Part shown: piece after piece, positions 46,028 through 55,758 of the stretch
Numbering within the stretch: the stretch's first letter is position 1
Layout: every line of letters starts with the position of its first letter
Source of the DNA: Anaerocolumna sp. AGMB13025
GTDB lineage: Bacteria > Bacillota > Clostridia > Lachnospirales > Lachnospiraceae
NCBI RefSeq assembly: GCF_029689925.1
Contig: NZ_CP121445.1
Span: 368,001 to 432,000 of the forward strand
Length of the DNA stretch: 64,000 nucleotides
Direction of reading: 5' to 3'
The notes under the pieces: model-generated
What the model saw: the letters and a program-made list of their open reading frames with translations, nothing else
Told to the model about the DNA's origin: nothing
The model's database searches: none
Position numbers and translations under genes: made by a program

Positions 46028-48247
46028 TTGTCTGAGATATTAGAAGGGTATGTAGATAAAATAGTGTTCCGTAATGCTGAGAACGGATATACGGTATTAA
46101 CTTTGGTCAATGATGAAGTGGAAATGACCTGTGTAGGCACATTTACTTTTATCGGAGAAGGGGAATTTATCAAAGCCACCGGCAGTTATACGGCACATCA
46201 GCTATATGGAGAGCAATTTCAGGTTCAGAGTTATGAATTTATGGAACCGGAAGATTTAGAGTCCATAGAACGGTATTTAGGTTCCGGAGCCATCAAAGGG
46301 ATAGGAAATGCACTGGCTGCCCGAATTGTAAGAAGGTTTAAAAAAGATACGTTCCGTATTATCGAAGAAGAACCGGAACGGCTTTCGGAAGTAAAAGGAA
46401 TCAGTGAACATATGGCAAGAGAGATTGCCAAACAGTTTGATGATAAAAAGGATATGCGGGGAGCCATGCTGTTTCTTCAGCAATATGGCATCACCACTGC
46501 TCTGGCGGTTAAGATTTATAAAGAATACGGCGCAAAGATGTATCAAATTGTGAAGGAAAACCCGTATAAACTGGCAGAAGATATAAGCGGTATCGGTTTT
46601 AAATTGGCAGATGAAATTGCAGCAAAAGTCGGTATCGGTACTGACTCGGATTACCGGATTAAGGCTGGTATTTTGTATGTTCTTTTACAGGCAAGTTCGG
46701 GGGGACATGTATTTCTGCCTGAGGATGTACTAAAGGCTAGAACAGCCGAAATGCTGGGTATAGATATAAGCGGTATGGAACACCATATCATCGATTTAGC
46801 CATGAATAAGAAAATCATGATCAGAGAAAGCGAAGGAATGAAGCAGATTTACGGTGCCAGTTTATTTTATCTGGAATTAAACTCTGCAAAGATGCTCTGT
46901 GATCTGAATATAAAATATGATTTGTCTCTAACGGAAATTAACCATCGATTATCAGCTGTTGAAAAGCAATTTCAAATCGAGCTGGATGACCTCCAGCGGA
47001 CAGCAGTGGTTGAAGCAGCTAGAAATGGACTGGTTGTTGTTACCGGTGGTCCGGGAACCGGTAAAACTACTACGATTAATGCAATTATCCGCTTTTTTGA
47101 AGCGGAGGGTATGGATTTATTATTAGCCGCTCCTACCGGCAGGGCTGCCAAGCGAATGACGGAGACCACAGGATATGAAGCCAGGACGATTCACCGTTTG
47201 TTAGAAATCTCTAAAATGTCCGGTGATATTGAAAATAAATTAATATTTGAGAGGAACGAAGGAAATCCTCTAGAGACAGATGTGATTATTATCGATGAGA
47301 TGTCTATGGTGGATATCAGCCTGATGCATGCTTTGCTTAGGGCGGTAACCGTGGGTACAAGACTGATTTTAGTAGGTGATATCAATCAGCTTCCGTCCGT
47401 CGGTCCTGGCAATGTATTAAAAGATATCATTAATTCCCATCATTTTAATGTAGTTAAGCTGACTAAGATATTCCGCCAGGCTACGGAAAGTGATATTATT
47501 GTCAATGCACATAAAATCAATGCCGGTGAACAGATCAATCTGGATAACAAAAGTAAGGACTTTTTCCTCTTAAAGCGATCGGAGGTTACCGCTATTATTC
47601 AGGTCATCGTCGCTCTGGTACGTGATAAAATGCCAAAGTATGTTAATGCAACTACATTCGATATTCAGGTTCTGACGCCTATGCGAAAAGGAGAATTAGG
47701 TGTAGAGCGATTAAACCAGGTATTACAGCAGTATTTAAATCCTTCCTCTCCGGATAAAAAAGAAAAGGAATATCATAATTATATATTCAGAGAAGGCGAT
47801 AAGGTCATGCAGATAAAGAATAACTATCAGCTAACCTGGGAAATAAAAAGCCGGTATGACATAACAACAGAGAATGGAACCGGTATTTTTAACGGTGATA
47901 CCGGAATTATTAAGGAAATCAATCTATTTGCAGAACAGGTAACGGTTGAATTCGATGAAGGCAGAATGGTGGAATATACCTTTAATCAATTGGAGGAACT
48001 GGAGCTGGCTTACGCAATTACCATCCACAAATCTCAGGGAAGTGAGTATCCTGCGGTAGTAATGCCATTATTAACTGGACCTAAGATGTTAATGAACCGG
48101 AATCTTTTATATACAGCCGTGACCAGAGCTAAAAACTGTGTAACAATAGTAGGGAGCCAGAATATGGTCCAGCTGATGATTGATAATGAGAGTGAACAAA
48201 GAAGATATTCAGGATTATCAGAAAGAATTAAAGAACTATACCAATAA
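46028..48247 (+). CDS. recD2: RecD2-type ATP-dependent DNA helicase
   Basis: About 739 residues. The N-terminal OB-like and helix-hairpin-helix region includes GSGAIKGIGNALAARIV. Walker A is VVTGGPGTGKTTT, Walker B VIIIDEMSMVD, and the C-terminal motifs are IHKSQGSEYPAV and YTAVTRAK. RecD2 is a 5'-3' helicase without RecBC partners, involved in repair and replication fork restart. TTG 46028 is chosen because AAGGAGGTGG (46010-46019) covers the earlier in-frame GTG 46016. Confidence 0.95.
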   Translation: MSEILEGYVDKIVFRNAENGYTVLTLVNDEVEMTCVGTFTFIGEGEFIKATGSYTAHQLYGEQFQVQSYEFMEPEDLESIERYLGSGAIKGIGNALAARIVRRFKKDTFRIIEEEPERLSEVKGISEHMAREIAKQFDDKKDMRGAMLFLQQYGITTALAVKIYKEYGAKMYQIVKENPYKLAEDISGIGFKLADEIAAKVGIGTDSDYRIKAGILYVLLQASSGGHVFLPEDVLKARTAEMLGIDISGMEHHIIDLAMNKKIMIRESEGMKQIYGASLFYLELNSAKMLCDLNIKYDLSLTEINHRLSAVEKQFQIELDDLQRTAVVEAARNGLVVVTGGPGTGKTTTINAIIRFFEAEGMDLLLAAPTGRAAKRMTETTGYEARTIHRLLEISKMSGDIENKLIFERNEGNPLETDVIIIDEMSMVDISLMHALLRAVTVGTRLILVGDINQLPSVGPGNVLKDIINSHHFNVVKLTKIFRQATESDIIVNAHKINAGEQINLDNKSKDFFLLKRSEVTAIIQVIVALVRDKMPKYVNATTFDIQVLTPMRKGELGVERLNQVLQQYLNPSSPDKKEKEYHNYIFREGDKVMQIKNNYQLTWEIKSRYDITTENGTGIFNGDTGIIKEINLFAEQVTVEFDEGRMVEYTFNQLEELELAYAITIHKSQGSEYPAVVMPLLTGPKMLMNRNLLYTAVTRAKNCVTIVGSQNMVQLMIDNESEQRRYSGLSERIKELYQ

Positions 48248-48445
48248 TTGGTACGAAATATTTTCGTGCAAATTATGGAAAATTGAGTTATAATTAATAT
48301 ATAATATGATAAAATGACATAATAAACATAGGAAATACCTGATTATAGGAAATTTAAGTACAATGACTTATTTCAATCCTACAAAAGATAGATTATAATA
48401 AGAAAATTAAGAGTGCGGAAAGTCAGGAAATGAAAGGGGATCTTT

Positions 48446-49354
48446 ATGAGAAAAACAACACTTGTAATAATGGCTGCAGGACTAGGAAGCAGATATGGAG
48501 GAATCAAACAATTGGAGCCGGTTGGACCAAGCGGTGAGATTATAATGGATTATTCCATATATGATGCGATAAAAGCAGGTTTTAATAAAGTAGTTTTTAT
48601 TATAAGAAAAGACCTTGAGGAGGACTTTAAAGAAATCATCGGTAACCGGATTTCAAAAATAATAGAGGTGGATTATGTTTTTCAAGAGCTTACTAATCTG
48701 CCGTCAGGGTTTGACATACCATCTGAAAGAACAAAACCCTGGGGAACCGGACAAGCGGTTTTATGCTGCATGGGTGTGGTAAAGGAACCATTTGCGGTTA
48801 TTAATGCAGATGATTATTATGGTAAGGAAGCTTTTGTAAAAGTCCATGATTATCTGGCAGGACTTGAATCAGAGGATAAGAGCGACTATTGTATGGCCGG
48901 ATTTATATTGGGAAATACCTTAAGTGATAATGGTACGGTCACCCGAGGCGTATGTAAAGTGAATGAAGCGGGATTACTGGTTGATATTGTGGAAACCAGA
49001 GAAATAGAGCAAAAAGGTGATATTGCAGTAGCTTCTGACGGTAAGGGCGGAGAGCTTAAGATTGATTTAAACTGTTCCGTTTCTATGAATATGTGGGGGT
49101 TCACCACAGGTCTCTTAAAGGAACTGAAATCAGGTTTTGTAACCTTTTTAGAGGAACACGGCAAAGAATTAAAATCCGAGTATTTACTTCCTGAGGAAGT
49201 AGGCAGGCTTGTCAAGGAAGGCAATGCCGTGGTTCATGTGCTAACCTCCAACGATAAGTGGTTTGGGGTAACCTATAAAGAAGATAAACAGCTGGTAGTG
49301 GAATCCTTCCGCAAATTAATTGATCAGGGAGTATATCCAGAGAAACTATTCTAA
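48446..49354 (+). CDS. Sugar nucleotidyltransferase-like protein
   Basis: 302 residues. The N-terminal pyrophosphorylase signature is MAAGLGSRYGGIKQLEPVGP, followed by GTGQAVLCCMGVV and the metal-binding VINADDYYG. These mark a GT-A nucleotidyltransferase that would join an NTP to a sugar phosphate. The exact sugar is not evident, and no sugar pathway genes are adjacent. AAAGGGGA precedes ATG 48446. comFC follows after 37 bp. Confidence 0.8.
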   Translation: MRKTTLVIMAAGLGSRYGGIKQLEPVGPSGEIIMDYSIYDAIKAGFNKVVFIIRKDLEEDFKEIIGNRISKIIEVDYVFQELTNLPSGFDIPSERTKPWGTGQAVLCCMGVVKEPFAVINADDYYGKEAFVKVHDYLAGLESEDKSDYCMAGFILGNTLSDNGTVTRGVCKVNEAGLLVDIVETREIEQKGDIAVASDGKGGELKIDLNCSVSMNMWGFTTGLLKELKSGFVTFLEEHGKELKSEYLLPEEVGRLVKEGNAVVHVLTSNDKWFGVTYKEDKQLVVESFRKLIDQGVYPEKLF

Positions 49355-49391
49355 TACGGACTGGGGAGAGAGATAATGGCAGGGGGAAGTT

Positions 49392-50114
49392 TTGATAAAA
49401 GCAATTTATGATGTATTGTATCCAAGAAGATGTCCAATTTGTGGGGAAATAGTCAGCCCCAGGGGGGAATTGGTATGTCCGCCTTGTAAACTAAAATTAA
49501 ATCCAGTGGAAGAACCTCGATGTAAAAAGTGCAGTAAACCTATCATTTCAGAAGAAAAGGAATATTGCCATGATTGTGAGACAAAAAACCATCATTATGT
49601 CAAAGGGTATGCTTTATGGGTATACGATGCTTCCATGAAGAAATCCATATCAGATTTTAAATATCATGGAAGAAGAGAATATAGTGATTTTTATATTGAT
49701 GAGATAATAAAACGGTATGGTAAGGAGATAGAAAGTATTGCTCCGGATGTATTAATACCTATTCCAGTTCATAAAAGCAAGCAGATAATGCGGGGCTATA
49801 ATCAAGCGGATATCCTTGCCAGGGGTATTGGAAGTAAGTTAAATATAACAGTATTATCTCATCTTTTGCAAAGAGATAAAAAGACATTGCCTCAGAAATT
49901 GTTAAATGATAAAGAAAGATTAAAAAATTTGGAAAAAGCATTTACGTATTCAGAGAAGGAAGGCGATTTATTTGCAGTCCCAATACATAAGGTAATGCTG
50001 ATCGATGATATTTATACCACAGGAAGCACCATTGAAGCCTGTACAAATATATTAACGAAAAACGGTATTGACGAAGTTTACTTTCTAAGTGTATGTATTG
50101 GTAAAGGATTCTAA
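49392..50114 (+). CDS. comFC: ComF family phosphoribosyltransferase-like protein
   Basis: 240 residues. A zinc-finger N terminus (RRCPICGE, CPPC, CKKC, CHDC) is followed by a phosphoribosyltransferase fold whose PRPP loop is VMLIDDIYTTGST. ComFC works in DNA uptake during natural transformation with helicase ComFA; ComFA is not in the window. It starts at TTG 49392 after AGGGGGAAG. As in Bacillus, yvyF follows. Confidence 0.9.
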   Translation: MIKAIYDVLYPRRCPICGEIVSPRGELVCPPCKLKLNPVEEPRCKKCSKPIISEEKEYCHDCETKNHHYVKGYALWVYDASMKKSISDFKYHGRREYSDFYIDEIIKRYGKEIESIAPDVLIPIPVHKSKQIMRGYNQADILARGIGSKLNITVLSHLLQRDKKTLPQKLLNDKERLKNLEKAFTYSEKEGDLFAVPIHKVMLIDDIYTTGSTIEACTNILTKNGIDEVYFLSVCIGKGF

Positions 50115-50127
50115 GGAGGATGAAGAT

Positions 50128-50544
50128 ATGGATGTACGAAATTGTAAAAATTGCGGCAAGTTATATAATTATATCAGCGGAATGCCCCCATTATGCAATG
50201 CCTGTCTAAAAGCACTGGACGAAAAATTTGCGGTAGTAAAGGAATATATTTATAATCACCCCGGAGCAGGAATGCAGGAGGTAGCAGAAGAAAACGAGGT
50301 TTCCACCATGCAGATCCAAAAGTGGATCAGGGAAGAGAGACTGGCATTTTCAGAGGATTCCGTAGTGGGAATAGAATGTGAAAATTGCGGAACCATGATT
50401 AGGACCGGTAGGTTTTGCAAGGCTTGCAAGGATAAATTGGTTAATAATTTAGGCAGTCTGTACAAAGATGAGGAATCTCAGGTTCAAAAACCGTTTTTTA
50501 AGGATAATCAGAATCCTAAGATGAGATTTTTGGACAATAAATAG
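50128..50544 (+). CDS. YvyF-like flagellar operon protein
   Basis: 138 residues with zinc-ribbon pairs: C-x2-C in NCKNCGKLY and CNAC near the N terminus, CENC and CKAC near the C terminus. A middle helix-turn-helix-like block reads MQEVAEENEVSTMQIQKWI. It matches the YvyF family, which lies after comFC at the head of the late flagellar operon (flgM-flgK) in Bacillus; flgM is absent here. ATG 50128 follows AAGGAGGATG; the frame is open a little further upstream. Confidence 0.82.
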   Translation: MDVRNCKNCGKLYNYISGMPPLCNACLKALDEKFAVVKEYIYNHPGAGMQEVAEENEVSTMQIQKWIREERLAFSEDSVVGIECENCGTMIRTGRFCKACKDKLVNNLGSLYKDEESQVQKPFFKDNQNPKMRFLDNK

Positions 50545-50605
50545 AATTAGTTATTTAAAATAATTTTAAATTTATAAAAACTTTGCAGTTTTGTTTGTAT
50601 TGGGT

Positions 50606-50695
50606 ACTTGATAAAATCAGCTTCGGAATATATGAAGGATATCATAATCATAGGTTCCAGTTAGGCTTTGGAGCTGATTTTATCAAGTTTTTTAT
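50606..50695. terminator. Long-stem terminator after yvyF
   Basis: A perfect 17-bp stem (50606-50622 with 50672-50688, ACTTGATAAAATCAGCT and its complement) has a 49-nt loop and a T tract. Repeat copy C begins in the T tract. The next gene converges from the other strand. Confidence 0.7.
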
Positions 50696-50826
50696 TTTAC
50701 AGAAAAGCTCTCTGAACTATCCTGTAAAATAAAGACACGACCGACAGGATGCCCAGGACCCTTAATAGGAAAGTATTACTGATGTGACAGCGCGTCAAAG
50801 CTAGAGTCTGGCGAGCCAGACTCTTT
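50693..50826. repeat. Dispersed hairpin repeat, copy C
   Basis: It has the left palindrome TATTTTACAG...CTGTAAAATA (50693-50702 with 50722-50731) around AGCTCTCTGAACT, the middle block GATGTGACAGCGCGTCAAAG, and the right hairpin GAGTCTGG-CGAG-CCAGACTC (50804-50823), identical to copy A. Confidence 0.75.
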
Positions 50827-50860
50827 ATTCTTTTATAGACAGTTATTATCCTGCTTTATA

Positions 50861-51808
50861 TTATTCCTTCACTTGAGTAATGCCTGTATCCGATATGGTG
50901 ATGCGACCTTCTTTCATAAGTCTTCCGATGGCACGCTTGAAAGCATTTTTACTTAAGTTGAAGTGGGCTTTGATTGCTTCGGCATCAGATTTATCGTGGT
51001 AGGGAAGGAAGCCGCCGGCATTCTGTAATTTTTCAAATATCATTTCTCCATCGGAATCCAGCTGTACATAGGATTTTTCGCGGAGACTTAAATCCAGTTT
51101 ACCATCTTCTTTTACCTGGGTAACTCTGGCTTCTACGCTGTCGCCTACTTTTAAGGGGCGGTGTAGTTCTTTTGTGGGGATTAAGGCGCAGTATCGGTTG
51201 TCTACTGCCACGAAGGCTCCAAAGTTTTCAAGAATCTCATAAACAGAGCCGATTACACGGTCATCCTTTTTATATGGGGAATTACAGTCCAGGTAATTGT
51301 ATACTTTCATCGTTGCGCATAGCCGTTCGCTTTTGTCAATATAAAGAGAAACGACCACATCTTCTCCGGTGTGGACTCTTGCAGTCTGTTCTTTAAAGGG
51401 CAGCAATAAATCCTTAGCCAGTCCCCATTCTAAGAAGGCTCCGATGGTTGTAACTTCCTTCACACGTAAAAGAGCAGTTTTTCCTAAGGTTAAAGCAGGG
51501 ATAGAAGTGGTGGCTATAGGACGGTCCTCCGAATCCTTATATATAAATACCTCTAGTGGATCTCCTATCTTAACACCTGCCGGAACCTGATTTTTTGGCA
51601 GCAGGACTTTGCTGGTATCGATTTTTTGCCGGGCGGTCTTGTCAGAACGCCCATGGTTGGTCCCGTAGGGATTTTTCCATGAAACAGCCGGTTTATTCAC
51701 TGCTGTAAATTCCGGTGTATTGCCGTCACTTCCTTCTTCGGCAAGATAAATTCCGAAATCTGTGGTTTTTATCACTTCCAGAGTTTGTACTTCACCTAAT
51801 TTTATCAT
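50861..51808 (-). CDS. cvfB: S1-domain RNA-binding protein (CvfB-like)
   Basis: 315 residues on the minus strand. It has three S1-like beta-barrel domains; the third shows GSVYEILENFGAFVAVDNRY. A C-terminal winged-helix segment follows (HFNLSKNAFKRAIGRLMKEG), matching the YitL/CvfB family. CvfB binds RNA and affects virulence or stress gene expression in Staphylococcus; the role here is unknown. Its ATG overlaps the stop of the thioesterase gene by 4 bp. The frame is read toward lower coordinates, ending near repeat copy C. Confidence 0.88.
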   Translation of the reverse strand: MIKLGEVQTLEVIKTTDFGIYLAEEGSDGNTPEFTAVNKPAVSWKNPYGTNHGRSDKTARQKIDTSKVLLPKNQVPAGVKIGDPLEVFIYKDSEDRPIATTSIPALTLGKTALLRVKEVTTIGAFLEWGLAKDLLLPFKEQTARVHTGEDVVVSLYIDKSERLCATMKVYNYLDCNSPYKKDDRVIGSVYEILENFGAFVAVDNRYCALIPTKELHRPLKVGDSVEARVTQVKEDGKLDLSLREKSYVQLDSDGEMIFEKLQNAGGFLPYHDKSDAEAIKAHFNLSKNAFKRAIGRLMKEGRITISDTGITQVKE

Positions 51809-52521
51809 AAAACCTCCTGTTGTTTAAATTCAATAATCGTAAAGGGCTTTCCTTCTGTGTTGGCCAGCACCACGGTATAGGTAGTATCTTCTTTACAGAC
51901 CATAGGCACAATGACATCCCCTAAAACAGCTGACATCCTGTATTCTGCCCTCATCTGTCCGATTGCAAAACCTGCCGGTAAAAACTCCTCTGCCATTTTA
52001 ATATATTGCCCATTGTTGACATGGTCATTGGTGTCAATATTAGATCGGGTAACCAAAAAACCTGTTAAGGGTTCCAAGGTTTTAGGCAGAGTGATCTTGC
52101 GGGGAGCATAATCCATATCAAATTTCGGTTCAGGATGATAGTCTCTGACATCTGCTTCCGTAACTTTGACAGGACGTAAGCTTTCCGTATCCATATACAC
52201 CCAGATGGAATTAGCGGCGGCTGTTACTAGTCCCTTGGAATCTTCAATAAGAAAATTCCTGTAGCCGTACATATTATTAAAATCATAAGCCCAGGTAGAT
52301 ACAGTGATCTCTTCACCAAGGGCAGGGAAACGGTTTACGATAATCTGCCATGCATTCATTAACCAGACACGTTTATTTTTCTCCAAATATGTCAGTCCCA
52401 TACCAATATCTTCAGATTGAAATGTACTGCAATCCTGAAAATAATTAATTATGGAATACATATCCATTTTTTTGTCCCTGTCAATTTCACTGTAACGGAC
52501 ACGGCTTTTAAAACTGTACAT
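51805..52521 (-). CDS. Acyl-ACP thioesterase
   Basis: 238 residues on the minus strand. The hotdog-fold acyl-ACP thioesterase family is recognised by FKSRVRYSEIDRDKKMDMYS, WLMNAWQIIVNRFPALGEE and the catalytic-region block NIDTNDHVNNGQYIKMAEEF. It releases free fatty acids from acyl carrier protein, which may tune membrane lipids. It shares an operon with the S1-domain gene through a 4-bp overlap. It starts at the ATG whose complement ends at 52521. Confidence 0.9.
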   Translation of the reverse strand: MYSFKSRVRYSEIDRDKKMDMYSIINYFQDCSTFQSEDIGMGLTYLEKNKRVWLMNAWQIIVNRFPALGEEITVSTWAYDFNNMYGYRNFLIEDSKGLVTAAANSIWVYMDTESLRPVKVTEADVRDYHPEPKFDMDYAPRKITLPKTLEPLTGFLVTRSNIDTNDHVNNGQYIKMAEEFLPAGFAIGQMRAEYRMSAVLGDVIVPMVCKEDTTYTVVLANTEGKPFTIIEFKQQEVL

Positions 52522-52722
52522 AGTATTGCTCCTTATGTTCGATAACTAAATATGAAAATTTTATTTTCTTTCTTTACCATTTATTATACCATTGTTTTAT
52601 TTATTATGATACAACTATTATTTTCAGGGTTAAAGTTTCTTCATAAAAATAGTGAAATCCTTGTACAATTGGTATATAATTGTTAAATGATAGGAAAAAT
52701 AACCTTACGGAGGTAAATAAGT

Positions 52723-53100
52723 ATGAAAAAAGTAATCAGCACAACCAAAGCACCTGCGGCAATCGGTCCTTACTCCCAAGCGATAGAGATAAACAATATG
52801 ATTTATACATCCGGTGTTATACCCATTAATCCGGAAGACGGAATCTTGGTAGAAGGTGATATAAAGGTACAGGCGGAACGTGTTTTGCTAAGTTTGTCTG
52901 AGCTGTTAAAAGCCAGCGGCACCAGTCTGGATAATGTAGTAAAAACAACGGTATTTATTAAGAATATGGAAGATTTCGCAGCAATGAATGAAGTTTACGC
53001 CAGGTTCTTTACCAATAACTGTCCTGCCAGATCCTGTGTGGAAGTGGCAAGGCTTCCTAAGGATGTATTAATTGAAATTGAAGCAATTGCAGCATTATAA
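52723..53100 (+). CDS. ridA: RidA-family enamine/imine deaminase
   Basis: 125 residues. RidA destroys reactive enamines made by PLP enzymes. Family blocks are APAAIGPYSQAIEINNMIYT at the N terminus and CPARSCVEVARLPKDVLIEI with the key Arg at the C terminus. ACGGAGG precedes ATG 52723. It stands alone and is followed by a hairpin terminator. Confidence 0.95.
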   Translation: MKKVISTTKAPAAIGPYSQAIEINNMIYTSGVIPINPEDGILVEGDIKVQAERVLLSLSELLKASGTSLDNVVKTTVFIKNMEDFAAMNEVYARFFTNNCPARSCVEVARLPKDVLIEIEAIAAL

Positions 53101-53128
53101 TACGTTTAGTATTTAGCGGAAAGTAAGG

Positions 53129-53152
53129 GAAACCGGCTCTGCCGGTTTCTTA
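53129..53152 (+). terminator. Terminator after ridA
   Basis: Perfect 9-bp stem GAAACCGGC-TCT-GCCGGTTTC (53129-53149), followed by a short TTAAAT. Confidence 0.65.
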
Positions 53153-53307
53153 AATATTGGCAGTTATATTTTTGACGTAATTAACTGGATATTTCACAGA
53201 TTGTCTGTTATAATAATACTATTGCAGATTAACAAATAAATTTTAATGTAATAATAAATAATACCGGTTTGTTATATAAACGTATTGAATTGAAAGGATG
53301 GGTTTTG

Positions 53308-53910
53308 TTGGACTCGATAGACTATTATAGTAAGTACGCGAATTTATACTTTGAAAGTACAGTAGAATTAGATATGGGAGATATTCTGGATAAGTTTATT
53401 GGTTATTTACCAGAGGGCGGAGAAATTATGGATTTAGGCTGCGGTTCTGGGAGAGACAGCTTATACCTGATTGAAAGAGGCTTTGGGGTAACTGCGGTTG
53501 ATGGGTCGAAAGAACTGTGTGAACTGGCTTCTATACATATCGGACAGGATGTTCTACAGATGCAATTCTCTGAACTGGATTTTGATGAAGTATTCGACGG
53601 GATTTGGGCATGTGCATCTTTATTACATACAACACCGGATGAATTTGAAGATATTTTCGTCAAGGTAATCAAATGCTTAAAACCGGGCGGTGTATTATAT
53701 ATGTCCTTTAAACATGGAGAATTCTCAGGATTTCGTAACGGACGGTATTTCAACGATTTTAAAACAAAAGAAATGAAAGATATAATTAATAGATTTTCCG
53801 AACTTGGGTTAATTGATATCTGGAAAACCCCCGATGTCAGAAATGAACGGGGAGAAGAAGTTTGGTTAAATGTATTGGTTAAGAAAATAGATGACAAAGA
53901 GCAGGAGTAA
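53308..53910 (+). CDS. SAM-dependent methyltransferase
   Basis: About 200 residues of the class I methyltransferase fold. Motif I is IMDLGCGSGRDSLYL, followed by the acidic AVDGSKEL, and a later CLKPGGVLYMSFKHGEF. The substrate is unknown. The frame is open from TTG 53269; TTG 53308 (or 53305) follows AAAGGATGG and is preferred. The CPBP protease gene begins 6 bp after the stop. Confidence 0.82.
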   Translation: MDSIDYYSKYANLYFESTVELDMGDILDKFIGYLPEGGEIMDLGCGSGRDSLYLIERGFGVTAVDGSKELCELASIHIGQDVLQMQFSELDFDEVFDGIWACASLLHTTPDEFEDIFVKVIKCLKPGGVLYMSFKHGEFSGFRNGRYFNDFKTKEMKDIINRFSELGLIDIWKTPDVRNERGEEVWLNVLVKKIDDKEQE

Positions 53911-53916
53911 AGCTTA

Positions 53917-55029
53917 ATGAATAGAGTAAAATCAGTGAACCGGGTATTTTTGGCCACGGTTCTGTTATCCATAGCGGGTTCTTTTATTAATACATGGATT
54001 ATGGGCTATACAGATAATTATTTTATTGTGCTATTGATATCCCAGCTGATACTGATTATTCCCTCAGCAGTTTATCTTATGTCCCAGCAGGTTGATGTTG
54101 CCCATGCTATCAGGTTCCGTAAGATTAGAGTTTCTAATATTATACTGATAATTATATTTGCATATCTGATTTCGCCACTGATGAATCTGATTAATGCAAT
54201 ATCCATGCTTTATGTGCAGAATGATACAACGGATTTTATGAATAATATCGTATCCAGGAATGGATTTTTCCTAAGCCTTATTATGATTGCTTTTATACCC
54301 TGTATTCTGGAAGAATCCGTTTACCGTGGAATATTTTACAATGAATACAGCAAAATAAGCCCACTAAAAGGAATATTCCTTAGCGGATTTTTATTTGGAA
54401 TCATCCATGGCAATCTGAATCAGTTTTCCTATGCGTTTGCTATGGGAGTTGTTTTTGCCCTTTTGATAGAAGCAACGAATTCCATTCTTGCCACCATGAT
54501 TGTACACTTTGTAATAAACGGGACCTCAGTGGTGGTAATGGCAGTATATCCTATTCTGTTCAAAGTATTAGAAGCCTTTTACGGTTCGGATCAGTATAAT
54601 GCGGATGAACTGATTAAATCAATGAATTCAGGTCTTCTTGATAATATGAACCTAGGTACTATTATCCGGGCTTATGGTTTAACAGCTCTGATTACAACGG
54701 CATTAGCGTTTGTGGTATTCCGGACCATAGCTAAAAATTCCGGAAGATGGGATTATATAAAAGGCATATTCAGCAAAAATGGTGTAAGGAATACCCAGCC
54801 TGAGATGGAATATTATACCGAAGAAGGGGACTTAGGTCTGCAAACCACACATTATGAGGAACCGGTCAAAAAGAGACGGCTGATTACAATCAGCTTAATT
54901 ATAGGTATTGTCATATGCGTAACTCTTATGATTGTGAATGAAATGTATGTACCAGAGGTACAGGAACAAAGCGGCGAGAAATTTTATGCAATTGTTCGTA
55001 TCTTTTCCTTCCTGAAGTTTAAAGGGTAG
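53917..55029 (+). CDS. CPBP-family intramembrane metalloprotease
   Basis: 370 residues with about eight membrane helices. The catalytic motifs are EESVYRG (residues ~130-136), FGIIHGNLNQF and HFVINGTS, as in the Rce1/CPBP family that includes bacteriocin self-immunity proteins. It probably cleaves membrane-bound peptides. No bacteriocin gene was recognised beside it, so an immunity role is not supported. GGAG precedes ATG 53917. Confidence 0.88.
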   Translation: MNRVKSVNRVFLATVLLSIAGSFINTWIMGYTDNYFIVLLISQLILIIPSAVYLMSQQVDVAHAIRFRKIRVSNIILIIIFAYLISPLMNLINAISMLYVQNDTTDFMNNIVSRNGFFLSLIMIAFIPCILEESVYRGIFYNEYSKISPLKGIFLSGFLFGIIHGNLNQFSYAFAMGVVFALLIEATNSILATMIVHFVINGTSVVVMAVYPILFKVLEAFYGSDQYNADELIKSMNSGLLDNMNLGTIIRAYGLTALITTALAFVVFRTIAKNSGRWDYIKGIFSKNGVRNTQPEMEYYTEEGDLGLQTTHYEEPVKKRRLITISLIIGIVICVTLMIVNEMYVPEVQEQSGEKFYAIVRIFSFLKFKG

Positions 55030-55087
55030 GGATAGGAAAAAAGAATTAGCACCTGTATTAAATATTATGCTATAAATATTTGCTAAC

Positions 55088-55140
55088 ATAGACAAAACAC
55101 AGCCCTGCCTAATCTTTAGGCAGGGCTGTGTTTTGTCTAT
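55088..55140. terminator. Very long perfect hairpin terminator
   Basis: A 25-bp perfect stem (55088-55112 with 55116-55140) closes on a 3-nt loop, with the core CAGCCCTGCCTAA and its complement. The A-run at one end and T-run at the other let it act in both directions between the protease gene and the minus-strand yjfB-like gene. Confidence 0.85.
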
Positions 55141-55210
55141 TGCTGGCAGCTCATATGTAATAACCAGAAGCTGTCCGTTAGTACGAGGTTTCAGATTAAA
55201 ACAACCGCAT

Positions 55211-55387
55211 TTATAACTTGATATCTATGTTCTGCCCTATATTTGGATTGACAGACTGCTCCATCATTTTTATCAGGTTATCTGCTGATTGTTCCACCGT
55301 ATCCAGATTCATTCCAAGCACAGCAGTACTTACATTGGTTGTAAGTTGGGATTGACTTTGTAAAATTGATAACATTGCAATATCCAT
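55211..55387 (-). CDS. YjfB family protein (putative motility protein)
   Basis: A 58-residue protein on the minus strand, from ATG (complement 55385-55387) to TAA (complement 55211-55213), with AGGGGGAG as ribosome site. It reads MDIAMLSILQSQSQL, then TTNVSTAVLGMNLDTVEQSA, and ends SVNPNIGQNIDIKL. The start (MDIA) and the PxxGxxIDI-type end match the YjfB family, found with flagellar genes in Firmicutes. It lies alone in a 730-bp spacer, most of which is otherwise empty. Confidence 0.78.
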   Translation of the reverse strand: MDIAMLSILQSQSQLTTNVSTAVLGMNLDTVEQSADNLIKMMEQSVNPNIGQNIDIKL

Positions 55388-55758
55388 ATGTACTCCCCCT
55401 AATTAAATCATTCCATTCAGGTAATAACGAAACCAAACCATTCTAATGGCATACCAGGCAATTAATATAGTTTCTAAGCCAAATCTACCCGGAAGGCAGC
55501 AAAAGCATTGAAATACACATTAATGGAATATCCAACCCAAAGCTGCATAGTTTCCTACTTATAGCTGATTCCCAGTATGAAGTAGTTATTACAAATGAAT
55601 AGGAATTTTAATATGCAATATAATGTGTTATAATATAATATCCAGATAGTTAAACAAATTCCTTATAACAGTGATTCCTGATTTTATTATAACATAGGAT
55701 TGGTTTAAAGGATATACATGAAAGCAAAAATGTATGTAAAGAATGGAGGATATGGATT

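Noticed and set aside
53403..53972. 189-codon minus-strand open frame across the methyltransferase and protease start
   Set aside because: It is antisense to the clear methyltransferase motifs and has no plausible start site.
53917..55029. Bacteriocin immunity role for the CPBP protease
   Set aside because: No small bacteriocin precursor or export gene was found beside it.
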